64,000 nt of DNA from Carposina sasakii (GCA_014607495.2 CP053161.1:13091115-13155114); one strand, 5' to 3'. Numbered from the stretch's first letter, positions 10,294 through 21,519 are shown. Notes: generated by a model not told the origin, from the letters alone. Made by a program: numbers and translations.

Positions 10294-11985
10294 TTAAAAT
10301 CCAATTCTACCCCCAAGTTTTTCAAACAACGCACTGTTCCATTTGCGCTCAAAAGTAAAGTAGAAGCAGAATTGGACCGATTAGTCGAATTAGGAATCCT
10401 GGTTCCAATTAGGCACTCCCGTTATGCGACACCTATAGTACCAGTGCTTAAAGATAACGGTAGTGTAAGAATCGCGGGTGACTATTCAATTACCTTAAAC
10501 AAAGATATGATAATTGATAAATATCCTTTGCCCCGCATAGAGGAGGTATTTGCGAAGCTAAGCGGTGGGAAATGTTTTAGTAAAATTGATCTTAAAAACG
10601 CCTATAATCAATTTATTTTGGAAGATTCTTCACAAGAACTAACAACAATAAATACATCAAAAGGTTTATTTAAATATACACGATTAGTTTATGGTCTTGC
10701 GAACGCCCCCGCAATTTTTCAAAACGCAATTGAATCAATCTTGGCAGGTATCGAAGGGGTTAGTTGTTGGTTAGACGACATATGTGTAACCGGTCCCGAT
10801 GACGTCACTCATTTGCTAAGATTACGCGAGGTATTGCACAGATTATGCGAAGCCGGGTTAAGATTACAAAAAGAAAAATGCCAGTTTTTCCAACAAAGTG
10901 TAACTTATTTGGGCTACGTTATAGATCGTGACGGATTACACACATGTCCTGAAAAGGTAAAGGCCATACTGGAGGCCCCAGAACCTACGAACATCACGGA
11001 AGTTAAACGGTTTGTTGGTGTTTTAAACTATTACAGAAATTTCATTCCTAACGCTTCTAGCATAATGAGTCCACTGCACGCATTACTTCGCGCGAATACG
11101 AAATGGGAATGGGGTGAGAAGGAACGGAACGCTATGCTCGCAGTAAAGCGGGAGCTAGGCAGTGCGCGTGTGCTCGCGCACTTCGATCCCGCGGCGCAGC
11201 TCGTGCTCAGCGTGGACGCGGGCCCGCGCGGACTGGGCGCCGTGCTGGCGCAGCGCGCGCCGTGCGGCGGCGCCGAGCGGCCTCTGGCGTACGCCTCCAG
11301 GTCCTTGTCGGCGAGTGAAATCAATTATAGCCAGATCCACAAGGAGGCGACCGCTATCATTTTCGGAATAAAAAAATTCCATCAGTATTTATTTGGTGTC
11401 CAGATTCCATTTATTCTAAAAACAGATCACAGACCTTTACTATCTATTTTTGGTAAGAAAAATGGAATATCAGTTACGGCCGCGTTACGTCTTCAAAGGT
11501 ATGCAATTATCCTATCCGCATATAATTATGACATTCAATACGTAAGCAGTAAAAATAATGTTATCGCAGATTATTTTTCAAGGGCGCCGTTACCTACCTC
11601 AGGCACAGCTGACATGAGTGAGCAGGATAGCTATAACCGCGCGCTATTATTCCTGGACGATTCCACGGAACCGGTTTCTTTTGAAAAGATAAGAGACGCC
11701 ACGTCTAGGGATCATACGCTTTGTACGGTTATAAATTATATGAATCACGGATGGCCAAGAAAAATTAATTGCATTACGATTAAACCTTATTACCTTTGTA
11801 AAACGGATTTAGAAGTAATTGATGGCTGTTTATTCCGAGGCCACAAAATTGTTATTCCTAGTCAATTGAGAACTAAGCTACTGCATGAACTACACTCGGC
11901 ACATTTCGGAGTTGTTAAGACAAAAAGTACAGCTCGAAGTAGGATGTGGTGGCCGGGAATTGATTCAGATATTGAACGACTGTAG
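10294..11985 (+). pseudogene. Mag-like reverse transcriptase, RNase H and integrase N-terminus
   Basis: In frame with the protease across the TAA at 10291. The RT domain follows: RLVELGILVPIRHSRYATP, then a DLKNAYNQF palm motif, then WLDD at 10768-10779 where most relatives have YxDD or FLDD. RNase H follows, with Asp in LSVDAG, Glu in HKEATAI and Asp in TDHRP. Near the end come the integrase zinc-binding histidines (LHELHSAHFG, 11881-11910) and WWPGI. The frame stops at TAG 11983-11985, but the cysteines of the zinc finger and the catalytic core continue in the next frame, so there is a one-base shift at about 11975. Role: copying element RNA into DNA and integrating it. Confidence 0.9.
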
Positions 11986-13117
11986 CGCGTGCGCAGCGCT
12001 TCGCGCTGACCCTCCTTCCGCCCCTCCCGCCCCCTGGCCGCAGCCGTCGCAGCCTTGGTATCGTATACATATTGACTATTTTACAATTGGTCAATATGTT
12101 TACTTGGTTATAATAGATGCATATAGTAAATGGCCGGAATGCATTAACATGACTAGCGGAACAAGTGCACAGGCTCTAATTTCAAAATTAAAACAAGTAT
12201 TTTCACGCTTCGGTTTGCCACATACCATAGTCTCTGATAATGACGTTAAAATATGCTCAACAGAATTTAAGAGGTTTTGTTCCAGCAATGGCATACAATA
12301 TGTCAATTCTCCTATTTACCACCCATCAAGTAATGGTCAAGCCGAGAACTCGGTGAAAACTTGTAAAAAAATGATTAAATGTATTCTAATTGATAATAAA
12401 ACTTCTCAAAAACAAAAGGAGGAACAGTTACTAGGTTACTTGTTTGAGTATAGAAACACTGTCCATTGTTCCACTGGTTATACCCCCGCGAGTTTAATGC
12501 TCGGAAGAAATTTGAGATCACGTTTGGATTTAATATTACCAACAAATAGTGACAAAATAACCACAAAAAAACCATTGGAACAAAGGAAAGCTAGTAGAAC
12601 ATTTTCTGTTGGAGATATTATTTGGGCTAAATGGTTTATAGCTAGAAAAAGTATTTGGTCTAAAGCTAAAATTATCAAAAAAATAGGCAATAGAATGTAT
12701 TTAGTATATTTTGAAGAGTACAAAGTACAATGTAATAGACATTTAGATCAAATTTTAAAATTTAAAGGCTCTGAAACATTCAATCAGAATGTCAAAGATA
12801 CCAATATGCCCTTGCCATGCGTAGAGAGGTCAGTAATGCCGGTAAATTCAGAATTGGAGAGCCCTGAAAGAGATCCAACAGCATCATCAGCATCACCCAC
12901 ACCGCTGCCCGCGTTATGCGATATGGTTCCCGAATCGACTTCAGAGCAAAATGTTATGCCTAGTAATAGTGAACGAGAAGAAGAAGTGGAAGTTTTCGAT
13001 GATGCAGTTGGTGAACCAGAGGGTAATATGATGACAGTAAATGGCACTAATAGTGAAGCGACTACTAGGATGGAGTTAAGACCTCGTAGAAGAATAGATT
13101 ATAAGAAATTCTTTTAA
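11975..13117 (+). pseudogene. Mag-like integrase core and C-terminal region
   Basis: Continues the integrase in the +1 frame. CSACA supplies the zinc-finger cysteines. The catalytic core shows Asp in HIDYF, Asp in VSDND (the family norm is DNG, so Gly is replaced by Asp) and Glu in SNGQAEN. A GPY/F-like module follows (FSVGDIIWAKW ... CNRHLDQIL). The last 110 residues are an acidic, low-complexity tail ending RRRIDYKKFF. Integrase inserts the cDNA with a 5-bp duplication, as seen at this site. Confidence 0.88.
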
Positions 13118-13167
13118 ATAATTATGTATTAAAATATGTATATTTTGTTATAGATTTTGTAACTAGT

Positions 13168-13177
13168 GTGGAGGGAT
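13168..13177 (+). promoter_or_regulatory. polypurine tract
   Basis: GTGGAGGGAT directly precedes the 3' LTR. Purine-rich sequence in this position primes plus-strand synthesis in LTR elements. Confidence 0.8.
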
Positions 13178-13246
13178 TGGTGTATATGCAAGCCAGTAAT
13201 AAACCAGCTTCGGTGTCATTCGGTTGTTTCACTCGCATACTTTCCA
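13178..13246 (+). repeat. 3' LTR, 69 bp
   Basis: Identical base for base to the 5' LTR at 8876-8944. It is followed by the second GGTAT (13247-13251). Confidence 0.92.
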
Positions 13247-13630
13247 GGTATCCACTCTAGAACTTTCCGACTCCATCGGCCATCAGTTCTTCGAGCTATG
13301 TGCCCTGCTCATTGCCACTTCAGCTTGCTGGACCGTTCAGCTATGTCGGTGATCTTTGTACGTCTGCGGATCTCCTCATTTCTGATTTGATCACGCAGAG
13401 AGATCCCAAGCATAGCTCTCTCCATCGCTCGCTGTGCGATCCTGAGCTTTTTTATGAGGCACATAGTTAGAGACCACGTCTCGGCACCGTAGGTCATCAC
13501 CGGCAGCACGCACTGGTTGAATACCTTCGTCTTTAAGGACTGGGGTATCTTGGACACAAATAAGCTTCGTACTCGTAGTTTCCCGAACGCTACCCAGCCG
13601 AGTTGGATTCGCCGAGTTACCTCCTTCTCA
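13247..13630 (-). pseudogene. RTE LINE ORF2 fragment, part 2 (5' of the Mag insertion)
   Basis: Minus-strand coding for the RTE C-terminal region (CVLPVMTYGAETWSLT ... AMLGISLRDQIRNEEI ... DIAERSSKLKWQ). A Trp codon that follows in relatives is TGA here, so the copy was dead. The protein resumes at 8875 going left (GKRSVGRPP), showing that the Mag element landed inside this copy. Confidence 0.88.
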
Positions 13631-13837
13631 AAGTTAATATATAATATATAATTTATATAATACTATAGTATTTATTGTTAGATATTCTTACCATGTGCAA
13701 AAAAGTATTTTTCTCTATTTCTTCAACCCTTCAACCTCCAACCGACAATAAAAAGCAAACAAAAACCATTCACAAGATTACTTGTTATTTGTCTGAGCTT
13801 GACACAAACCTTTTACTGCCAATAACATAGTATTCTT

Positions 13838-13885
13838 AAAAAACCGGCCAAGTGCGAATAGGACGCGCATATTAAGAGTTCCGTA
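13838..13885 (-). repeat. Rep-J end fragment
   Basis: AAACCGGCCAAGTGCGAATA followed by GGACGCGCA corresponds in reverse to the right end of the repeat at 59881-60710 (CGAGTCCGACTCGCACTTGG then CCGGTTTTT). Confidence 0.6.
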
Positions 13886-13940
13886 TCCAACTATAGTACT
13901 TTCGGAACTACGCACCTTTTTGAAAAAACAGCCTCGTGTA

Positions 13941-14213
13941 TATAAGGTGTTTTCAAAATTAGTGATTATCTTTAGACACGAAACTATAAATAGGTGAAAA
14001 GAAACAACTTTCACTATGGGACCAACTCCGAAATAGTGAAAAAAAATATCAGCTGTTCCATACAATCTCGAATAATTACAGCACTCAAATGTATGGAACA
14101 GCTGTTTTTTTTTTACTATTTCGGAGTTGGTCCCATAGTGAAAGTTGTTCTGTTTCTTTTTACCTACCTAGTTTCGTGTTAAAAGCAAATCACTTATTTT
14201 GAAAACACCTTAT
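13941..14213. mobile_element. MITE with nested long hairpin
   Basis: Outer inverted ends are AAGGTGTTTTCAAAATTAGT and the complement ending ATTTTGAAAACACCTT, in a TATA context. Inside, a 40-bp arm (CAACTTTCACTATGGGACCA, then ACTCCGAAATAGTG) is repeated in reverse at about 14108-14150, and AGCTGTTCCATACA is inverted closer to the centre. The copy is almost fully self-complementary and non-coding. Confidence 0.75.
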
Positions 14214-14769
14214 ATACTAAGTGTATGTATTCTTTAACACCAAGATATGCTGAACGTGGCTGCAGGATCTCTTTCGCTATTTTGAAGTTCTGTCTATTCC
14301 TTTTTTTTGCAATACAGCCGTTTCTATAATGCAAGCATGTAGGTATTCTTAGAGGTCATATTACAGGGTTTCCACACGTACGGACCCCTATAAAACATGT
14401 CGGGAACTTCACTTCGTCTCGTTTGTTGACCTCAGAGTAAGTTTGACATCGGAACATAAACATGTCATTCGCATTTCGACAAATTTCTTTAGCTATATCA
14501 CGCTCAATTTTCTACGGTCTGGTTCTATCTTTATCGCCTGATTCGCATATTGTTCGGACGAAAATTCTATACATGCAGCATGGCAAGAGCTTATGTTGAT
14601 CCATACAGTTTTGTTAGGTACCTACACTGCCGAAAACTCACTCACCCGTGTGCAAATGGTTTATTTTATTTGCAACAGAAAAACAAAATAGGCACTAACA
14701 ATATACCCACAATTTTAGTAAAAAAAACATCATTTAGTTACTTAATTGAAATATACGAGTATATTGTTC

Positions 14770-14990
14770 AGCCTATTGCAGTCCACTCCAGGGCACGCCA
14801 CAAGGCTACTTAACTGCCATGGGGGGTTTTTGCCCATAGTCACCACGCGTTGGTGACCGCAGTATGATTTTCGGACTATATTGTCAGCACGGGAGGCGCT
14901 GCTGCCCACCTCCCGGAAACCTTAAATCGCCACATACGAGGTGGTACAAACTCTACTCTGCCGGCACCACACGGCTAACTTAACGGCGCG
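14770..14990 (-). mobile_element. Rep-C SINE-like element with RTE tail, copy 1
   Basis: In reverse orientation: RTE-like tail (GCCTATTGCAGTCCACTCC), body with GCCCATAGTCACCACGC and GGGAGGCGCTGCTGCCCACC, and outer end GTACAAACTCTACTCTGCCG. Other copies are at 20060-20320, 28702-28920, 29550-29772 and 54200-54396. Confidence 0.75.
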
Positions 14991-15173
14991 GGCGTACCTT
15001 TAATTAAATTCTTATTTATTTACTCTGGTACATTGATGCCTAGTCGTACTAATCCTTATGTAAGATTGAAATTCAATCAGTTCAATCAGACACAAAATAA
15101 TATTACAGGTGCCCATAGTTTTGGAGCTGATCAGTATCTTTACTCGTTTGCAGATTAGGTATTTTGAGATATA

Positions 15174-15523
15174 GCGGTGATAGCCCAGTGGTTAAGACAT
15201 GCACCTTCCAAGCGGGAGGCGTAAGTTCGATCCCAGTCACGGGCCTGTACCAATGAATTTATTTCATGTACAGATTTTAATATTGCAAAATTGTCACTTA
15301 GCTCGTGCCTCGGAAAGCACGTAAAATCGTTGGTCCTGCGCCTGATCTCTCTCCGGTCGTGTCGACTTTCCGTCCCATCGGACTATGAGAGTAACGGAAT
15401 AGAGAGTGCATCTGTGTTTGCGCACACACTTGTGCACTATAATATCTCCTGCGTACCTGACCAATCTCCGTAGAGATTGGTCGCCTTGGCCGAAATACGG
15501 TCGGAGATCATCATCATCATCAT
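15174..15523 (+). mobile_element. tRNA-headed SINE with (CAT)n tail
   Basis: The head has GCGGTGATAGCCCAGTGGTT (A-box region) and GTAAGTTCGATCCCAGTCAC (B-box region). The body includes GCTCGTGCCTCGGAAAGCAC and ATCTCTCTCCGGTCGTGTCG, and the 3' end is GGTCGGAGATCATCATCATC. The structure is a complete short retroposon. Confidence 0.8.
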
Positions 15524-15840
15524 TTTGAGATATAACTTACGTGATTTGGATACATAGCAACTGTATTATATCAAGAAATGCTACATATCGACGGCGCCTA
15601 AGTAGATACGGACAACTGAAATTTTCCAAAAAATTTTTTTTTCCATAAACGATGTCTATTAAGCATAAAGTATATGCCTCAAAAATCAAAATCAGCAAAA
15701 AGCTTCTAATTACGGAGATAATTTGGCGTAGAATGAGATAACTACATGGTAGCGCAGGAATTGTGCAGCGTAAACGCAGACAAGTTACTTATCCGCATTT
15801 ACACCGGATGGCGCTCGCGTCCTGAACCACGAGCTGTCAC

Positions 15841-17136
15841 ATGTCTTTTAACGGCGCGGCGCTGTTGTTAAAATTAGGAAAGATTGGAAAAGAGCACGAT
15901 GTTTCTGAAAGTGGCGATTTGATAAATATGACTCAAAATATGGTTAACACTGCAAAAGGTAAGTGTTCTGACTAACTATTACGTTATTACATTTCATAAT
16001 TATTAATTTAATCATGTATATGTACCAAAAATGTAACATTTATTATAGGAAATTATTGTGTCTGCGGAGGTTATCAGAGATATATGGCAGTTATCCGTTT
16101 TTATGCTGCAGTTGTTAAATTAGTCAAATGCCATTTAACTTCTTCTACGTTTATTTTGAAACTAAGATACGTGTCATGTATCTGTTTATATGGTTTATGT
16201 GTGAGTAGAATGGATAAGATATCCGTTTTTACACTAAAGACCCAAAATAAGCTAAGTGTTAAATGACCGTAGACGCATATTGGATGATATTGATATTAGT
16301 CACATGTCTCTAAATGCATGAAATTTACTGGGAAGTTATGTGCTATGTTTAGTTACTTGTCTGTCTAAAACTGCTGATTATAAGTATTTTTTCGTATAAA
16401 ATAATTATATTTCATATTTCTTAACTAGGTTTGATATGTAACCTAAGTATGATTGTTTGTGTGTGGTGGTTTTTTTGTATGTGATGTGTGGTTTTGTATG
16501 TTTATTTTGTTTTCGATGGTGGTTTTGTATGGGTGTATTGTATATGTATGTGGATTTGTATGTAATTATGTAGGTATAGGTCAGGTGTTGTGTGTGTTGT
16601 TTTTGTTTTGTCGTCTTTGTTGTTGCAATAATATTTTATTAATTGTTCACAGAATCTGCAACACAGTTAGAACATGACGACGATGAAGAAGTGGCCAGTT
16701 CCTCAAAATTAAGCATTTCAATCAAAATAAATATTTTGATATTGATACTATTAAATTTATTGGTGAAAGTACCTTTCAAAATATTGTACAAGATCTCGAG
16801 CAGACAAATACACAATTTGAAAATATTAACATTACATGTTTTGACAAGGACATCATAATTAACTCACAGGAAATTTTAAAAAATGCAGATTTCCACCTAT
16901 CGTAAGAAGCTCGGTTGTCATCACCAAAATTCTTTAGAAATTCTCGCCAAATGCAAAAAATTCGATCATTGTCTCCCAACCTTAAAAAGCACGCAGATAA
17001 AAGTGTGATTTTAAACAAAGTGAGAGCAAAATCTGCACATCCAAAACTTAATACGCATTGGCTACATTCTGCACTGTTGCTAAAACAAGTAGCTCTTGGT
17101 CGGTCATTGACGCCCTTACCACGAAAAAAAGAATAG
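15841..17136 (+). pseudogene. decayed two-exon gene inside the TIR element
   Basis: Exon 1 starts at ATG 15841 (MSFNGAALLLKLGKIGKEHD...) and ends at 15958 with a strong donor, AAAAG|GTAAGTG. A 695-bp intron, GT-rich in its second half, ends at TTGTTCACAG, and exon 2 starts at 16654 in matching phase (ESATQLEHDDDEEVASSSK). Near 16703-16710 the frame shifts by one base into IKHFNQNKYFDIDTIKFI..., meets a TAA at 16903-16905, and continues open in the same frame to 17136 (LSPNLKKHADKSVILNKVRA...). The protein is acidic early and basic late. No transposase motif is visible. It is probably the relic of the element's own gene; function unknown. Confidence 0.5.
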
Positions 17137-17169
17137 AAAATCATTCACATATCGATCTAGAGCCAAGTC

Positions 17170-17600
17170 ATTACCGCGGTCATTTTCGCAGATAGCAGAA
17201 ATTCTGTTCCATGCGTCCGACGTGATACCTTCGAACAAGACTCTGGAGAACTTTCAGTATCCAGTTGATCTCAGAAGATCTGAGGTAATTCCTGGATCCC
17301 CGGCACCTTGTTGTGTTTACATAGTTTGAGGGCAATCCTAATCACATACAAGTCCTGGATGTCTTCAGTATAGTGTCGAGTGAACTTGGACCTTGGATCT
17401 ATGCTTAAGTTTTAGTGACGGAGGTATAAATGGCTGTCCGTAAAATCTATCGATCTTCCTCGGCTACTCTAGTTTGGTGGACGCTACACTGCCGTCCTCT
17501 GTTCTCAGCTTCATCAACTGTCCCTGTCCAATCTATAATTCCTTTGCGAAGCTTTGGAGCCGAGGTTCGTGGATTACATTATAGAATGGAACGAGCATGA
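17170..17600 (-). pseudogene. degenerate RTE reverse-transcriptase fragment, antisense
   Basis: Minus-strand frames give pieces of the RTE palm region: LRTEDGSVASTKLE, LTRHYTEDI, IRIALKLCKHNKVPG, WILKVLQSL and AWNRI, spread over several frames with stops. It is an old, heavily mutated LINE fragment. It lies within the TIR element, so it either inserted there or was captured. Confidence 0.6.
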
Positions 17601-19326
17601 AACCTAAGATTACTTTGTCGCAAGGAGTTGGAGATACGTCTATTAAGCTGCCGATGTGCTTCGTGCGTCATCAGAAAGCTGAAGAGATAATGATCGTATT
17701 TCTACCATGATGTTGAGGGTATTACCAGTAAGTTTCGGAGGTCTACCTTTGCGATGCTACATAAAGAGTTAAGATGCCATAATGTAGACAGTTTCTACAG
17801 ATATCTGTTAGTTAATTATATCATACACTTACATAAATCCTCACATGAAAAGTCTATCCCGATATAAAAGTAAATTTTCAGATTAAGGCCCTATTTTTGT
17901 TAAAATTGAGAGCTTTGCATTAAATTGTTACGATTTAATCTTTTATTGTATTATATATTTACATGAAACAAATCGCATTAACGAATCAAAGGACAATAAT
18001 GTCGCATAGAACGTTATGACAAATTTAATTAGGTAAAAAAATACTAAATTGCATTAATGAATTAAGTAAGCTCGGCACTGTAATATATTCTTAATAAATC
18101 TAGACTGCATACATAACAAACTCTAAGATAAATAATCGTACACATAGCATAAATAATTTGCACACAGCCACAAAAAGTTTAAAAACTTTGAAGCTCATTT
18201 TCTCAAATCCTTCCAAGTGTCACTTAATCTATTCTTTCATAACTGCGTCCAATTGTTAGTTAAGTTCGCTATAGAAACTAACGCATTTTAAAAGACTGAG
18301 TCTGAATAACTTTTTACTACGTTTATTTTGTACTCGTTTGAAAGTCATATATGCTATTCGTAATTTTTATTGAATATTTTGTATTTTTTGAAGAGTTAGT
18401 TACCTGTATTGCAATTATGGTGAAATTGTTGTTTTTATTATTAAAAATCTTTGTTCTAGAAGAGAAAAATTAGTACAAATTAATGAAGCTCTAACTACCT
18501 AGGTGAAAGTCAATTTCAAAAGAATTATCTACAGTATTATCGCAGTAAGTTGGACTGGATCAAAATATCGACAATATCGTTTATGTGGTAGATGACTTTT
18601 TATACGCGCAAATAAGAACAATGTAGAATGAGACATCTAAAAATGTTTGCCAAAATTCAGTGATTTAGCAACAATTTTGGGGACGATATAATATATACTT
18701 CTTGTTTTTGATATAAGAAAAATAATTTGAGTGGAAATAAGGACACAGCTAATGACATTTTATTAAGTTGGACTTTGACACGATTTCAGCTAAGTGGTAG
18801 ATGTCTCAAATTACTTTTAATTTAAAACAAAGTATACAAAGCCATGTACACTAACTCTGAAAATAAGATAATTTTGGCTAATATTTATTAATTATTCAGT
18901 ACACAAATGCCTTTTAAGCCAATCCACCAAGTTTCACTGAAATCCATAGAAAAACAAAAAAAATATTCAACATTTTCGTTTAAACCGCTGTCCTGTAAAG
19001 TTAGCTATTTTCAGTTAACCGTATCTACTTAGGCGCCGTCGATATATCGAGTAGGTGACTCTATGACTAGACATAAAATTACTATGTACCTACTTAATAT
19101 GTCTCTACGGACTGAGTATGTACGTATTGTAATTAGATTTGCTGAAACAAGGCTATTATACTCACTAATATAATTAAGGGAATTTTTAGCCAGTCATTGA
19201 CTGACCAACCTCTTTTATAGGGTCATGTGACGTAAGCATCCGATAAGAAATTACATCCCAAAATTCCCACGGCAACGAGAAACATAGGAATTCAAAAGTT
19301 TAAGCGGTGACGTCGTGAGAGTCTAG

Positions 19327-19398
19327 TGCGAAGCCGGGGCGTGTCGCTAGCAATGTCTAAATATTTATACATTACTAGCGACACGCCCCGGCTTCGCA
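19327..19398. repeat. 72-bp palindrome at the edge of a Rep-G copy
   Basis: TGCGAAGCCGGGGCGTGTCG and its exact complement face each other over a short AT-rich loop (19351-19374). The right arm is the start of a Rep-G copy (to about 19520, with CAAAATCAGTTGCGTAGTTT), so this is two Rep-G ends head to head. Confidence 0.7.
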
Positions 19399-20059
19399 CG
19401 GGTGCAATGCTGATACTATACATATAAACCTCTTGAACCATTTTATCTGTTTAAAAAAACCGCAACAAAATCAGTTGCGTAGTTTAAGAGACCTAAGCAT
19501 ACATAGGGACAGACAGACAACACAGTAAGGTAAGATTACGTTTCCATTTATTTACTCCAATCTTACGACACAATACCTTAAGAGATTACCCTGAGACTAG
19601 GTTAATGAGTTATAAACATTTATTCAAATAGACCTTAGTATAAATCAAATCACGTTTTACATCAGAACCAATCCAGCATACAATCCTTGCGGATTAACGT
19701 TATTAAAAGCAATACATATCACATTCGAGGCGTATTTCAAACTGATCGTGATATTCCGGCCCTTTGCCAGCTTAAGGTAATTCAAACAAACAGTGACCTG
19801 CGAACTTTGACGATCAAACCTGTAGCCTTTTGTTACGATGAGATACAGTGTTTATTTTATTTGGTACAATCCTGATTTTAAGGTGATAAAAATAATCCAT
19901 GAAATCGATCCATTGCTAATAAGGGGCTGAAGTAGAAGGATATAATTATTCTGTCAAGATAAATTTGACCTATCTTTCTATTGATCAACTTGATCAAGTC
20001 ATCATCAACTTTATCATTCAGATATCTGATCATTGGAAAGGTCCGCCCTAAAGCTATCT

Positions 20060-20320
20060 CATCATCATCATCATCGGCCTATTTCAGTCTACTGCTGGAC
20101 GTAGGCCTCCCCCAGGGCACGCCACAAGACTGCCATGGGGGGTATTTGCCCATAGTCACCACGCTGGGCAGGCGGGTTGGTGACCGCAGTTTGTATTTTG
20201 GACTATGTTGTCAACACGGGAGGCGCTGCTGTCCACCTCCCGGAAACCCTTAATCGCCTCGTACGATACCCACGGGCAGACATGGGGTGGTACGAATTCT
20301 ACTCTGCCGGCACCACGCGG
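20060..20320 (-). mobile_element. Rep-C SINE-like element, copy 2
   Basis: Starts with (ATC)n and CTACTGCTGGACGTAGGCCT, i.e. the RTE tail in reverse, then the Rep-C body (CACGGGAGGCGCTGCTGTCC), to CTCTGCCGGCACCACGCGG. Confidence 0.78.
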
Positions 20321-20394
20321 CCAAAACTATCTATAGGTAGTTTATTATGCAGGTACCTAGGAACTGCAGTGGATATAAATAAATAACTAAGAGG

Positions 20395-20445
20395 GTCAGT
20401 GGAGGGTGTAGGGCCCGGTGGTGAGCGCACCCATAGTGAATGAAA
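20395..20445 (-). repeat. Rep-D fragment
   Basis: GGTCAGTGGAGGGTGTAGGG followed by CCCGGTGGTGAGCGCACCC, matching the Rep-D copies at 26108-26300 and 53525-54015. Confidence 0.65.
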
Positions 20446-20800
20446 TAACTAAGAGCTGCCCGCAACTTCTAATCATTTATTCGTCACTTGATTGCGCAAA
20501 TACTACAGAGGTAGCAAATCAGTGTTATTCACAGTTTATTGAATTGGAAATCTCTATTCTAAGAGAATTTACAAAATAAATTTTCCTTTTCAAAGATGTT
20601 TTTCCGGAAAACATGCTAATTGGACAGAGCCACCGTAAGACGGTCCACGAAAATAATTTCCCAAAGGGCCTCCTGTCCTTGAGTATTATGAAGTAACCGG
20701 TTCGAAAATGTAATCAATTTATAATACTGTTCACCTCCTACTACATACAAACATTGATTATCTCTTACCTATGTTAATTTTATTCAAATTGAGCATAATT

Positions 20801-21066
20801 CTTCTATGCTGCTCTGGGAGTGAAAAAAAAAGTATAATACGACAGCTGCTTCTCCTCCCGGGCATACTGTACAAGTCAGTAGAGGGACAAGAGGGTCTTG
20901 GTGTTTTGTAGGCGATGGGCTTACCACCTGTCACTATTAACCGAACTTGTACATCTGAACTATACCCTCAAAATTGGTCAGAAGTGGCACCATGTGGTTC
21001 TATCGGCCCTTGGTGCTCTGCCTACCCCGTAAGGGATAAAGGCGTGATTATATGTATGTATGTATG
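20801..21066 (-). mobile_element. Rep-B SINE-like repeat, copy 2
   Basis: Reverse of the copy at 7264-7516. Ends at GGGATAAAGGCGTGATTATA with a (TATG)n tail. Confidence 0.78.
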
Positions 21067-21519
21067 AGCATAATATCTTTAATCGTCGATAGAAAGGACA
21101 TATATGTGTTCCCGAAATCGAATAGCCAGAACTGCAGGATCACGAATGCCATCCCACAGCCACGCTTGACATAGTGCGGCCTGAGGGAACCCAGGTACAT
21201 ATTAATTGACTCCAAATCGACGACACAAATAGGGATGCAACTAATCTATGTCAGTGAAGGCCCGCACAAGCACGGAATATAATCGGTTGATATAAATGTC
21301 TCGTATAATAGCCTCATCCGTTCATTATTAAATATAGCAGAGAATGCCAAACGTATACTATTAAATCAACCCAATCCAGCAATAGCATTATGAATCATAC
21401 GACAAATATTTAGATATATACCCAGTAATGAAATTATTCAAAAATGACGGTACCTCAAACTTACACACCTAATACTTGCACCAATCGATTACCGAAAGTA
21501 AACATGTCTATGTTTTAAA

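Larger units (their letters stand above)
8876..13246 (+). mobile_element. Mag-like Ty3/Gypsy LTR retrotransposon, full length
   Basis: A 4371-bp element with identical 69-bp LTRs (TG...CA ends), a primer-binding site, gag with two CCHC knuckles, aspartic protease, reverse transcriptase/RNase H, integrase and a polypurine tract. Very short LTRs (77 bp in Bombyx mori mag, from memory of the literature) and the gag-PR-RT-RH-IN order place it in the Mag group. It is inserted in an RTE LINE fragment. The LTRs show no differences, so insertion was recent, yet the reading frames contain two frameshifts and one stop; this copy should not be autonomous unless those are assembly errors. Confidence 0.93.
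15588..19042. mobile_element. unclassified 3.46-kb TIR DNA transposon
   Basis: Perfect 24-bp terminal inverted repeats begin TCGACGGCGCCTAAGTAGAT and continue ACGG, with TA on each side (15586-15587 and 19043-19044). Between them are a decayed two-exon gene (15841-17136), a degenerate antisense RTE fragment (about 17170-17600) and AT-rich DNA. The size and the presence of a spliced gene suggest a once-autonomous DNA transposon, but I cannot recognise the encoded protein, and the termini do not match a superfamily that I can name. Confidence 0.75.

Noticed and set aside
16776..17144. 122-codon minus-strand frame
   Set aside because: Antisense to the relic gene, whose splice phase and acidic/basic composition fit the plus strand better. 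Without splice sites or motifs it is most likely a shadow.
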